NCBI GenBank assembly: GCA_022820725.1
Contig: JAJEFA010000004.1
Location: forward strand, 246,964 to 310,963
Direction: 5' to 3'
From: Candidatus Binatia bacterium
Lineage (GTDB): Bacteria; Desulfobacterota; Binatia; Bin18
DNA length: 64,000 nucleotides
The notes below the pieces were generated by a model that saw only the letters and a list, made by a program, of their open reading frames with translations, was not told the DNA's origin and did not search any database. Both the position numbers and the translations under genes were made by a program. Shown piece after piece: positions 39,731 through 48,143 of the stretch (within the stretch, counting starts at the first letter, position 1; the number at the start of each line of letters is the position of its first letter).

Positions 39731-40696
39731 ATGCGAGCGCTTCACTGGGACGGACACAACCTGCGGGTACAGGAGCAGTATCCTGCACCGCAGCCGAGCG
39801 ATGAGCGGGCGCTGGTTCGCGTCCGGCTGGCCGGGGTGTGTTCGACCGATTTACAGATACTCAAAGGCTATATGGACTTCCAGGGCATACCGGGGCATGA
39901 GTTTGTGGGTGAAGTCCATGAAGGGCCGGCCGAGTGGATGGGTAAACGGGTCGTGGCCGAGATCAACTTCGGCTGTGGCCGGTGTGAGGCGTGCGAGCGC
40001 GGCATGCAGCGCCACTGCCCAACCCGCCAGGTTATGGGCATCCTGGGCGCAGACGGTAGTTTTGCCGAATATGTGGCCGTGCCGCTTGCCAATCTGCATC
40101 CCGTTCCTGATTCCGTTTCCGACGAAGCTGCGGTTTTCACCGAGCCGCTTTCTGCCGCGTTTGAAATCCTGGAGCAGATACCTGTCCAACCTGGGATACA
40201 GACAGTGGTGCTCGGTGATGGCAAGCTGGGTTTGCTGTGCGCATTTGTGCTGCACCAGGCTGGCGCGGCGGTGACCATTGTCGGTCGGCATGACACGAAA
40301 CTCGCCTTGGCGAGAAAGGCCGGCATGCGAGCGGTGAACCTCTCTGACTGGCAATCCCAAGCCGCCGATCTGGTAGTTGAAGCAACCGGCTCACCCGACG
40401 GCTTACAGCGTGCCCTCGCCGCCGTCCGTCCCCGTGGCACGCTCGTGCTGAAAAGTACGCTTGCCGAGGACCATACGCTCTCGTTGGCACCACTCGTCAT
40501 AAACGAGGTCACGGTGGTCGGCTCGCGCTGCGGCCTCTTCCCCCCAGCCCTGGCGGCCTTGGCTCACAACCGGATTCCGGTTACCGCCCTGATTGAGGCG
40601 GCGTATCCGCTTGCCGCCGGTCTACAGGCCCTCAACCACGCCGCCCGGCGCGGAACTCGTAAGGTTTTGTTGCGCGCCGCTTCCGGCATCGACTAG
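39731..40696 (+). CDS. Zinc-dependent medium-chain alcohol dehydrogenase
   Basis: A 321-residue MDR enzyme. Catalytic zinc ligands are in 'GVCSTDLQILKGY' (Cys) and 'GHEFVGEV' (His-Glu); four structural-zinc cysteines are in 'GCGRCEACERGMQRHC'. The NAD(P) motif is 'VVLGDGKLGLLCAFVL'. It is slightly shorter than usual (about 340) at the C-terminus. It would oxidise a polyol or alcohol, resembling the sorbitol/threonine dehydrogenase branch. Repeats, not a clear promoter, fill the upstream gap. Confidence 0.9.
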   Translation: MRALHWDGHNLRVQEQYPAPQPSDERALVRVRLAGVCSTDLQILKGYMDFQGIPGHEFVGEVHEGPAEWMGKRVVAEINFGCGRCEACERGMQRHCPTRQVMGILGADGSFAEYVAVPLANLHPVPDSVSDEAAVFTEPLSAAFEILEQIPVQPGIQTVVLGDGKLGLLCAFVLHQAGAAVTIVGRHDTKLALARKAGMRAVNLSDWQSQAADLVVEATGSPDGLQRALAAVRPRGTLVLKSTLAEDHTLSLAPLVINEVTVVGSRCGLFPPALAALAHNRIPVTALIEAAYPLAAGLQALNHAARRGTRKVLLRAASGID

Positions 40697-40870
40697 ACCG
40701 GACGACAGGGTCGGATCTTCTTCGTAAACAGTACACGCTGCGGCTATGCCGCTCTTCTCGCCAATAGCTTAGAAGAAACAGGCAACGGTTTACAGTCGTG
40801 CTAGGCTGATGGTAGGCTGGACCGCCAAATGTAGCGCGCTTGGAGCGAGACATTTGGGAAGACATACTGC

Positions 40871-41023
40871 ATGACCGTTCAATACTGTTCCAATTGTGAT
40901 CAGAAGACCGGCCACAAACGAGCTTTTGGTATCGGAACCCTTCTGGCGGTCGTCATCACGGGGGGCTTTTGGCTCATCGTAATGCCTCTTTATCCGATTC
41001 GGTGCTCAGTCTGTGGCTGTTAG
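40871..41023 (+). CDS. Small membrane protein with Cys motifs (50 aa)
   Basis: A short gene missed by size cut-offs. MTVQYCSNCDQKTGHKRAF carries a C-x-x-C pair, followed by a hydrophobic helix ('GIGTLLAVVITGGFWLIVMP') and a second cysteine set at the end ('IRCSVCGC'). The two pairs could form one zinc ribbon broken by the helix. It lies 13 bases before the ankyrin gene, suggesting one transcript. Coding looks likely from the ordered domain pattern, but there is no homologue I can name. Confidence 0.5.
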   Translation: MTVQYCSNCDQKTGHKRAFGIGTLLAVVITGGFWLIVMPLYPIRCSVCGC

Positions 41024-41036
41024 CTGGGGGTAGACA

Positions 41037-41474
41037 ATGGATAAAAAGACGCTGATTGGAGCAGGGCTCTTGGTTGTGGTGATTGTTGTTTCCCTGGAAT
41101 GGCTCCGCTCTGGACCCTCATCGGATGTCCCGCCCGAAGTGATACAGCGGGACATTTTTATTGGGGCGGCCGGCTCGGGCGATATGGAGACCATGCTGGA
41201 GATGCTGGACCAAGGCGTGGACATCAACGTCCATGCCCCCTTCGGTGGTCCGACGGCACTCATTGTTGCTGCGCGGTTTGGCCATGTTGCCATTGTCGAA
41301 GCGCTGCTTGAGTACGGTGCCGATGTCAACGCCGAGGATAACTACGGCCAGACAGCACTCTATTTTGCCAAGAAAAACAGCAAAGCCAGAGTGATTGAAC
41401 TGCTTGAGGCCGCAGGCGGAACCTCGCCACCAGTCGAACAGGTGGATGCACAGCCGCCGATGAGCGATGTCTGA
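41037..41474 (+). CDS. Membrane-anchored ankyrin repeat protein
   Basis: A 145-residue protein. Residues 6-22 are a hydrophobic anchor ('LIGAGLLVVVIVVSLEW'). Three ankyrin units follow: 'DIFIGAAGSGDMETMLEMLD', 'GPTALIVAARFGHVAIVEAL' and 'YGQTALYFAKKNSKARVIEL'. Ankyrin repeats bind protein partners; with the anchor, the repeats would lie outside the cytoplasm if the N-terminus is an uncleaved signal. The partner is unknown. GCTGGGGGTAGACA before the ATG is a weak ribosome binding site. Confidence 0.85.
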   Translation: MDKKTLIGAGLLVVVIVVSLEWLRSGPSSDVPPEVIQRDIFIGAAGSGDMETMLEMLDQGVDINVHAPFGGPTALIVAARFGHVAIVEALLEYGADVNAEDNYGQTALYFAKKNSKARVIELLEAAGGTSPPVEQVDAQPPMSDV

Positions 41475-41481
41475 ACTCGGC

Positions 41482-41517
41482 CCCCTCACCCTAGCCCTCT
41501 CCCTCCAGGGGAGAGGG
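41482..41517. repeat. Family B palindromic repeat (copy 2)
   Basis: CCCCTCACCCTAGCCCTCTC then CCTCCAGGGGAGAGGG. The inner CCCTCTCCC…GGGGAGAGGG forms a hairpin. Near-identical to 63912-63947 and inverted relative to 15442-15475. Confidence 0.85.
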
Positions 41518-41528
41518 AATGCAACACG

Positions 41529-41555
41529 GTAGGGGCAACCCCTGTGGTTGCCCGG
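41529..41555. repeat. Family A2 palindromic repeat
   Basis: GTAGGGGCAACCCCTGTGGT then TGCCCGG. A near-identical copy in opposite orientation lies at 52188-52215. It stands 12 bases after the family B repeat. Confidence 0.8.
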
Positions 41556-41684
41556 TCATGGGGGACGTGAGGCGGATTGACCTTGGCCTATGAGCAGGAT
41601 AGGACGACTCTCGTCAGGGTGGAGTGCGACCGCTCTTATTATCTCAAGAACAAAGAAAACGTCTCGTCGATAAGGAGGAGTATT

Positions 41685-42914
41685 ATGGCGGCACCCGTGT
41701 ATGTGCTTGGTGGGCATCAGACCGACTTTGCTCGCAACTGGATGAAAGAGGGGAACGATATTGTCGATATGATTAAAGAAGCGGTCTCCGAGGGCTTCAC
41801 CGCAACGGCGGTGGACCCGAAGGAAGTCGATGTCGCGCATGTCGGAAATTTCGCCGCGGAACTCTACTGCAAGCAGGGGCATCTCGGCGCCTTCCTGGCG
41901 GAAATCGACCCGGCCCTCTCAGGTATTCCTACCGCTCGGCACGAAGCGGCTTGCGCCTCGGGTAGTATTTCCATGCTCATGGCCTCGGCGGAAATCGAAG
42001 CCGGCCGGTATGATCTCGCGCTGGTCGTCGGGGTCGAGCAGATGAAGACCGTTGACCCGGCCACGGGTGGCGATTTTCTCGGGACCGCAGCCTGGTACGA
42101 CCAGGAGGCCAAAGGGGTGGAGTTCGCGTTTCCCAAGTTATTTGGCCAGCTTGGCGATGTGTATGAAGAACGCTATGGGCTGCGGGAGGAGCACCTCACC
42201 CGGATTGCCGAGGTGAATTACTCAAACGCCCGTCGCAATCCCAGGGCGCAAACCCGGGGCTGGTTTTCGGACGAATCGCAGAATTTGGACTCCGGGAAAT
42301 ACGGGAATCCGGTGGCCGGTCGGCTGCGGGTGCGCGACTGCTCCCAGGTCACAGACGGTGCCACGTCGATTCTCTTGGCCTCGGAATCCTTTGCCAAAAA
42401 ATACGCCGAACGGAGAGGGCTGGCTTTGGCGGACCTGCCCCAGATTCTGGGCTGGGGACACCACACCGCACCGATCAAATTTGACACCAAAATCGCCCAG
42501 AGCAAGGGCAACCCTTATGTCCTGCCCCACACGCGACAAGCTATTGTTGATGCCTTCCAACGGGCCGGCCTGTCCGATGTCTGGCAGGTGCAGGGCATTG
42601 AAACGCACGATTGTTTTACCACCTCCGAGTATATGGCCATCGATCATTTCGGTCTCACCAACCCGGGCGAGTCGTGGCGGGCCATCGAGGACGGTGTGAT
42701 TGAATTTGGTAGCAAGCTGCCGATTAACGCCAGTGGAGGGTTGATCGGCTGCGGACACCCGGTTGGCGCAACCGGGACGCGGCAGGCCCTGGATGCCTTT
42801 CGCCAGGTAACGGAAACGGCCGGGGACTATCAGATTGAAGGTGCGAAGAAAATCGCCACCCTGAACATTGGCGGCTCGGGCACGACCAGCGTGGCCATGG
42901 TCATTGGCTCCTAG
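41685..42914 (+). CDS. Thiolase family protein (acetyl-CoA acetyltransferase)
   Basis: A 409-residue thiolase. The acyl-accepting Cys is in 'HEAACASGSISMLMASAEIE'; the second-half motifs 'ETHDCFTTSEYMAIDHFGL' and 'NASGGLIGCGHPVGATGTRQ' contain the catalytic His and Cys. This C-terminal Cys-Gly-His set fits the SCP2/degradative group. AAGGAGGAG precedes the ATG at 41685. It could finish beta-oxidation with the acyl-CoA synthetase encoded 1.6 kb downstream on the other strand, or act on a methyl-branched or sterol side-chain thioester. Confidence 0.9.
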   Translation: MAAPVYVLGGHQTDFARNWMKEGNDIVDMIKEAVSEGFTATAVDPKEVDVAHVGNFAAELYCKQGHLGAFLAEIDPALSGIPTARHEAACASGSISMLMASAEIEAGRYDLALVVGVEQMKTVDPATGGDFLGTAAWYDQEAKGVEFAFPKLFGQLGDVYEERYGLREEHLTRIAEVNYSNARRNPRAQTRGWFSDESQNLDSGKYGNPVAGRLRVRDCSQVTDGATSILLASESFAKKYAERRGLALADLPQILGWGHHTAPIKFDTKIAQSKGNPYVLPHTRQAIVDAFQRAGLSDVWQVQGIETHDCFTTSEYMAIDHFGLTNPGESWRAIEDGVIEFGSKLPINASGGLIGCGHPVGATGTRQALDAFRQVTETAGDYQIEGAKKIATLNIGGSGTTSVAMVIGS

Positions 42915-42940
42915 CCAGTGAGAGGACGGAGAACCCATAG

Positions 42941-42971
42941 TGAGAGGGGCGACGCGCGGGCGCTCCTCTCA
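42941..42971. terminator. Possible bidirectional hairpin between convergent genes
   Basis: TGAGAGGGGCG pairs with CGCTCCTCTCA across a short GC-rich loop. The right arm overlaps the stop codon of the ATPase gene on the minus strand. There is no T-run, so termination efficiency is uncertain. Confidence 0.4.
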
Positions 42972-44486
42972 GCGTCCGACCGGATAGACAACCAGCCGCC
43001 GAAACGGCTCTTCCCCCTCGCTGTGGGAAATCAGGCCATAGCTCTTCACCACTTGATGCTGCAAGCGCCGTAGCCGTGCGCGTTGCGGCGAAAGCTCATA
43101 CTGCTCGTTTTGGGCAATCACCCGCTGCACACCAGCTTCTGCTTCAGCCAGCGCGGCCCGGTCTTCAGGAAATTCCTCGCTGAGGTGGTCGCGGAGGAAC
43201 TTCTCCATTTGCGAGGCTGTATCACTCCGTAAGGCGTAGAGCGGCATGCCGCGTTCGACCAGCAAACGGAGCGCTTTGGGTTGACGTTTGGCCTGACCTC
43301 TGACCGTAAGAATGACATCGGCGTATGTCGGTTGGGTGACAACTCGAGCCGGGACATCGAGCGCGTGGATGGCGTGTTCAAGCCGGTGTCGATTAATGCC
43401 ATAGGGATAGATCCGCAGGACCCGGTGTTGCGCCCCCTGAGTGGAAGCGGTGGCAGGTTCCTGGACCGCGGAACCGGTCTCCGTCAACTGCTCGGTTGTA
43501 ATGCTGCCATCATCCTGGCGGGTCCGGATCTCCAGGCTGGCACTCCAGCCCCGTAACAAGCCGTCAACCGCGGCTGCCACGTCGGGGTGTACGGCAAAAC
43601 GGTGCCGTGTGTGGATTTCAATCAGCACGTCAAACGTTGGCGGCGCTTTCCGTTCCTGCACGGTCTTTTGGGTTCTCCGCCGCCGGGCCTCGTCGTCACC
43701 CAGGGTCACCGACTGTACGCCGCCAATGAGGTCGGCCAGGGTTGGATTGAGGACGAGATTCTCCAGGGTTCCGCCATGCGCCGTGGCAATAAGCCGGACG
43801 CCGCGTTCGGCAATCGTGCGGGCCGCTTCGGCCTCAGCTTCCGTCCCGATCTCATCCACCACAATGACTTCAGGCATGTGATTTTCGACCGCTTCGATCA
43901 TGACTTGGTGCTGACGATCAGGTGAGGGGACCTGCATCCGACGGGCACGCCCAATAGCGGCGTGGGCAATATCTCCGTCGCCGGCAATCTCGTTTGAGGT
44001 ATCTACGATAACGGCCCGTTTGCCGTCCTCGTCGGCCAGCACGCGGGCTGCCTCGCGCAGCAAGGTGGTTTTGCCAACGCCTGGCGGACCTAAGAGCAAG
44101 ATGCTCTTGTCCGGTTGGTGCACCAGATCCTGCACGATATCGAGGGTCCCGAATACGGCCCGTCCGACCCGGCAGGTCAGCCCGATGATGCCGCCCGTGC
44201 GGTTGCGGAGCGCGGAGATGCGGTGCAGGGTGCGCGGAATACCGGCCCGGTTGTCGTGGCTGAACGCTCCGATGCGCTCCACCACAAAGGCAATGGTCCC
44301 GGCATCGACCGACTCGGTAGCCAGATCGGCGGTCTTGGCGACATAGCGCGCCTCGGGCGGACGACCCAGGTCGAGGATGACTTCCAGCAACTCGTGCAGG
44401 GCGCTTTCTCGCAACACGGCCTGACGCAGCGTCGGCGGAAAAACCTCCAGCAGTAGCTCGATGTCGTCAACGGTTTCCAGACTCAT
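42969..44486 (-). CDS. SpoIIIAA/Ycf45-like AAA ATPase with R3H domain
   Basis: A 505-residue ATPase. An N-terminal segment (1-130) is followed by a SpoIIIAA-type RecA-like domain: Walker A 'LLLGPPGVGKTTLLREAAR', Walker B 'VIVVDEIGTEAEAEAART', 'RLIATAHG' sensor. After a linker, two small domains appear: a possible MoeA-like/DnaK-like segment with 'HRVLRIYPYGINRHRLEHAI', then an R3H domain ('RARLRRLQHQVVKSYGL') that binds single-stranded nucleic acid. This architecture is known from cyanobacteria and plastids (Ycf45), where the role is unknown. It is convergent with the thiolase and 16 bases downstream of the acyl-CoA synthetase gene. Confidence 0.9.
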   Translation of the reverse strand: MSLETVDDIELLLEVFPPTLRQAVLRESALHELLEVILDLGRPPEARYVAKTADLATESVDAGTIAFVVERIGAFSHDNRAGIPRTLHRISALRNRTGGIIGLTCRVGRAVFGTLDIVQDLVHQPDKSILLLGPPGVGKTTLLREAARVLADEDGKRAVIVDTSNEIAGDGDIAHAAIGRARRMQVPSPDRQHQVMIEAVENHMPEVIVVDEIGTEAEAEAARTIAERGVRLIATAHGGTLENLVLNPTLADLIGGVQSVTLGDDEARRRRTQKTVQERKAPPTFDVLIEIHTRHRFAVHPDVAAAVDGLLRGWSASLEIRTRQDDGSITTEQLTETGSAVQEPATASTQGAQHRVLRIYPYGINRHRLEHAIHALDVPARVVTQPTYADVILTVRGQAKRQPKALRLLVERGMPLYALRSDTASQMEKFLRDHLSEEFPEDRAALAEAEAGVQRVIAQNEQYELSPQRARLRRLQHQVVKSYGLISHSEGEEPFRRLVVYPVGR

Positions 44487-44502
44487 AACACGGCGCAGAA
44501 CG

Positions 44503-46296
44503 TTACTGCTGGTCCGGGTACATGCCGTCGATTTCAGCCCGTCGCGTTTGCAACACTGTTCGGCGTTTGACCTTGAGGGTGGGCGTCAATTCATTACTGG
44601 CCTGCGAAAACGGTTCGGCCAGCAGGGCGAACTGGCGGGGCTGGGCGTGCCGCGGCAGGCTGTCGTTGACCGTCTCGAAACACTGCCGAAACAGCGCACG
44701 GATGGTGGGATGATCCAAGACGGCTGGCCATTCGCCGCTCACTCCGTGCGTGTTGGCCATGATTTCCACAAATGCTCGGTCGGGCACCAGCAGTATGGTG
44801 AGATAGGGACGCTGGTCACCAATCAGACATGCCTCTTCGATTAGGGGTTCTTGGCGAAAGCGTCCCTCAATAGGCTGCGGCGCGACATTCTCGCCCTGGG
44901 AGGTGATGAGCAGATCTTTCTTACGGTCGGTAATGGTCAGAAAGCCCTGGGCGTCGAGTGCTCCTATGTCGCCGGTGTGCAACCAGCCCTCGGTGTCCAG
45001 GGCTGCGGCCGTGTCCTCCGGTCGGTTGTAATAGCCGGCCATAACGTTCGGCCCGCGCACGCACACCTCTCCGTCGTCGGCAATACGAACCGATACCTGG
45101 GGGAGCGGCGTTCCCACGCTGCCGACCCGGTTCCGGTCTGGCGTATTACAGGCCACGACCGGCCCGGCCTCGGTCAGGCCGTAGCCCTCATAGACGGGGA
45201 TGCCCGCGCCATAAAAGAAGCAGGCCAGGTCCGCGTTGAGCGGGGCACCGCCCGACACCAGAAAACGAATCCGGCCGCCGAGCGCCGAGCGTAGCGCGCG
45301 GAACACCAAGCGGTCGGCCAGACTGTGTTGCAAGCTGAGAGGAAAGGGCAGGGCAGCCGTGCCGGCCGTGCGTACCCGGCCGACCGATCGTCCAACCTCC
45401 AGCGCCCAACTCAGAATTTTCTGTTTCACAAAGGGCGCGTTTTCTCTTTCGCCCAGCAGGTGCTGATAGACCCGTTCCAGCACCCGCGGCACACAACACA
45501 GTATGGTTGGCCGGACCGCGGCCAGGTCGTCGGTCAGGCTGGCAATTCCGCCACCGTAGGCTATGGTGCCGCCGGCCCGCAGGCTTGTGTAGAGCCCGCC
45601 GGTGCGCTCGAACCCGTGCGACAGGGGCAGGAAGGACAGGAGCAGGTCCTCTTCGTTCAGCGGCAGGACCGCTGTCGCATCCTCGGCGTTCGCTAGCATA
45701 TTGGTATGGCTCAGCATGACGCCCTTGGGTCGGCCAGTCGTGCCCGAGGTGTAGATGATGGTTGCCAGACCAGGGTCGGGCACCGGCTGGGCGGGTTCGG
45801 TGCCGCGTTCACCACTGGCCAGTAGGTCTGTCAGGCTGAGAGCCGTGAGATGGTTCGGCAAGCCGATGTCCGGTGCGGAATCCGCGTCGAGATGGATAAG
45901 CTGCTTGAGGCTCGGCACCTCGGACGCAATCTGGGCGACCTTTTGCCGTTGGTCATCGCCGGCCACGGCCAGCACGCTCGCCCCGGCATCGTTCAGGATA
46001 TAGGCCAGGTCGTCCGGCGGGCTGGTCAGGTAGAGCGGTACGTCTACTCCGCCCAGATACAGACAGGCCAGATCGAGCAGCGGCCATTCGGGTCGGTTGT
46101 CGGCCAGAATGGCCAGCCGGTCGCCCGGCTGAAAGCCCAAATCCGCCAGCCCACGGGCGGCGGAGACAATCTGGTCGCCAAACTGCTGCCAGGAAATGTC
46201 TTCCCAAGAACTGCCGCGTTTGTGCAGAAAAACGCGCCGTGAGCCGTACCGTACAGCCCGGTCAAGAATCATGCTGGCCAGTGAGGTGTCGCCCAT
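44503..46296 (-). CDS. Long-chain acyl-CoA synthetase (AMP-forming)
   Basis: A 597-residue ANL enzyme that activates fatty or aryl acids to CoA thioesters. The P-loop 'TIIYTSGTTGRPKGVMLSH', the adenylate-binding 'EGYGLTEAGPVVACN', the hinge 'TGDIGALDAQGFLTITDRKK' and the catalytic Lys region in 'TPTLKVKRRTVLQ' are all visible. It resembles the FadD15-like long-chain group including the 'SFLPLSHGFERTGG' insert. The ATG at 46296 precedes the ATPase gene by 16 bases, probably one transcript with it. Confidence 0.93.
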   Translation of the reverse strand: MGDTSLASMILDRAVRYGSRRVFLHKRGSSWEDISWQQFGDQIVSAARGLADLGFQPGDRLAILADNRPEWPLLDLACLYLGGVDVPLYLTSPPDDLAYILNDAGASVLAVAGDDQRQKVAQIASEVPSLKQLIHLDADSAPDIGLPNHLTALSLTDLLASGERGTEPAQPVPDPGLATIIYTSGTTGRPKGVMLSHTNMLANAEDATAVLPLNEEDLLLSFLPLSHGFERTGGLYTSLRAGGTIAYGGGIASLTDDLAAVRPTILCCVPRVLERVYQHLLGERENAPFVKQKILSWALEVGRSVGRVRTAGTAALPFPLSLQHSLADRLVFRALRSALGGRIRFLVSGGAPLNADLACFFYGAGIPVYEGYGLTEAGPVVACNTPDRNRVGSVGTPLPQVSVRIADDGEVCVRGPNVMAGYYNRPEDTAAALDTEGWLHTGDIGALDAQGFLTITDRKKDLLITSQGENVAPQPIEGRFRQEPLIEEACLIGDQRPYLTILLVPDRAFVEIMANTHGVSGEWPAVLDHPTIRALFRQCFETVNDSLPRHAQPRQFALLAEPFSQASNELTPTLKVKRRTVLQTRRAEIDGMYPDQQ

Positions 46297-46342
46297 GCTT
46301 TACCACCCGCTACCGCAGAACTGAGTCCCGTGAAACTGCGTG

Positions 46343-47140
46343 TCAGGCCACGACCTGTTTCAGGAACTGGGCCAGGTCGGCGTTGAAATCCGCAGGACTT
46401 TCCAACTGGTAAAAATGACCAATATTTTTTAGAATCTTAATCTGAGCATTGGGGATATTATCGGCCAGGAATTGGTTGGCTTCGACCGGCGTAGCCTGAT
46501 CTTCTTCACCGGCAAAGATGATGGTCGGCTTGGTGATATTCTTGAGTTGGTCCGAAATATTCCACTGAAAGACCCCATTCGGGTCGGTCGCGTTGGCAAA
46601 AAAGACCTGCGCGGTAAAATTATCATCCACCGCGAAACAAGACTTCATCAGGTCCAGAATTTCCGGCTTGTCCTGTTTGGTCTTCGCCGCGACTGCGCCC
46701 TCAATCAGGCCGCCGAATGCACCGCCAAGGTCTTGCTGAAAGGCTTGCATGGCCTCGGGCGGCATGCCGGCCCCGAGGTTGGTTCCGCTGCTGACGATAG
46801 CCGTGCCCAGGACGCGGTCCGGAAAGTCGAGGTTGAACTGCATGGCAATCATGCCGCCAATCGAATTGCCGACCAGGATGGCCTGCTCGTTGCCGGTTGC
46901 ATCAAGAATGGCGGCAACGTCCGCGGCCATCTCGGGAATAGCGTAGCCGGACTCGGGCTTATCCGAACGCCCGTGGCCGCGATGATCGACCGTAATGCAC
47001 TGATAATCCCGGGCAAACGAGAACGTCTGAAAATACCAAATATAGCCGTTGGTCGAAAACGGATGCAGAAACACAATCGGCGTTCCTGACCCGTAGCTTT
47101 CGTAATACACATTCACGCCATCTCGATGGACATGCGGCAT
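46343..47140 (-). CDS. Alpha/beta-fold hydrolase
   Basis: A 265-residue hydrolase. The oxyanion strand 'GTPIVFLHPFSTNGYIW', the nucleophile elbow 'LVGNSIGGMIA' (Ser near 97), the acid in 'IFAGEEDQATPV' and the His in 'LKNIGHFYQLESPADF' complete the triad. 'YQCITVDHRGHGRSDKPESG' is typical of 3-oxoadipate enol-lactone hydrolase and C-C bond hydrolases of aromatic pathways. AGGAGGCCGCT before the ATG at 47140 sets the start. It is divergent from the dienelactone hydrolase-like gene, which fits aromatic catabolism. Confidence 0.9.
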   Translation of the reverse strand: MPHVHRDGVNVYYESYGSGTPIVFLHPFSTNGYIWYFQTFSFARDYQCITVDHRGHGRSDKPESGYAIPEMAADVAAILDATGNEQAILVGNSIGGMIAMQFNLDFPDRVLGTAIVSSGTNLGAGMPPEAMQAFQQDLGGAFGGLIEGAVAAKTKQDKPEILDLMKSCFAVDDNFTAQVFFANATDPNGVFQWNISDQLKNITKPTIIFAGEEDQATPVEANQFLADNIPNAQIKILKNIGHFYQLESPADFNADLAQFLKQVVA

Positions 47141-47305
47141 AGCGGCCTCCTTTAGTGTGAGATTCTCTCGGCCCCGCTGTATCACACCCCCAACGCCTTG
47201 ACGAGGGTGTGCGGGTATGTGAGAAAAACGGAGGAAGGCCGACCAGTACGGCGGGTGCTTGCCCAGAGTACGGTCAGGTAACAAAGCGCAAAGAAGGAGG
47301 ACCGG

Positions 47306-48046
47306 ATGGAGATTACGACTGAGCGCATTCATATCAATGTCAATGCGCAGACTATGAACGGCTATATGGTCCGGCCGGCGGACTCGACACCCCGGCCGGC
47401 CGTGCTCGTCTTTATGGAAATTTTTGGCGTGAATTCCCATATCCGGGATGTCACCGAACGCGTGGCAAAAGAGGGTTATGTCGCGCTGGCGCCGGACTTC
47501 TTTCACCGAACCGGCCCCGGGGTGGAATACGGCTATGACGAAGCGGGCATGGAGGCGGGTATTAAACTCCTTGGCCAACTCAAAGCGGACGAAATGGCGG
47601 CCGATGCGCTGGCGGCCGTTTCGTTTCTCAAACGCAAGAATTTTGTGATCGGCAATAAAATCGGGGCTATGGGCTTTTGTGTTGGCGGGCATATGACCTA
47701 TTTAACCGCGTGTGAAACCGACGTGGTCGCTGCGGCCAGCTTTTATGGTGGCGGGATTGCCGGAGAGCAAGGCTTTGGTGGCCAGCCGTCAACCGTAGGG
47801 CGGACCGGGCAGATTGAAGGCCGGATACTCTGCCTGTTCGGCGGCCAGGACGCCCATATCCCCATGTCCGATGTGGATACGGTTCGAGGCGCACTCGAAT
47901 CCAACGATATTCCGCATGAAGTAGTGGTCTATCCCGAGGCCGACCACGGATTTTTCTGTGATCAGCGCGAGTCGTATAATGAGGCCGCTGCAACCGACGC
48001 CTGGGAGCGAGTGAAAGCCCTGTTTGCAGAAGAACTTGGCTCGTAG
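47306..48046 (+). CDS. Dienelactone hydrolase family protein
   Basis: A 246-residue alpha/beta hydrolase with a Cys nucleophile in 'GAMGFCVGGHMTYLTA' (about 124), Asp in 'LFGGQDAHIPMSD' and His in 'EADHGFFCDQRESYN'. 'PAVLVFMEIFGVNSHIRDVT' with the Glu that couples to the Cys is family-typical. Carboxymethylenebutenolidase opens dienelactone in chlorocatechol breakdown; broader esterase activity is possible. AAGGAGGA precedes the ATG. An 11-bp terminator hairpin follows. Confidence 0.92.
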   Translation: MEITTERIHINVNAQTMNGYMVRPADSTPRPAVLVFMEIFGVNSHIRDVTERVAKEGYVALAPDFFHRTGPGVEYGYDEAGMEAGIKLLGQLKADEMAADALAAVSFLKRKNFVIGNKIGAMGFCVGGHMTYLTACETDVVAAASFYGGGIAGEQGFGGQPSTVGRTGQIEGRILCLFGGQDAHIPMSDVDTVRGALESNDIPHEVVVYPEADHGFFCDQRESYNEAAATDAWERVKALFAEELGS

Positions 48047-48077
48047 CGGGCTGTTTATTGGTCGTTGTTTGGGGAAA

Positions 48078-48109
48078 CAAGGGCGCACAATCGTGCGCCC
48101 TTGTTCTTT
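48078..48109 (+). terminator. Intrinsic terminator after the dienelactone hydrolase gene
   Basis: A perfect 11-base stem CAAGGGCGCAC (48078-48088) / GTGCGCCCTTG (48093-48103), AATC loop, then TTCTTT. Confidence 0.85.
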
Positions 48110-48143
48110 GACAATAGAGAGACGTTTGACAAAAGGGAGAGTA

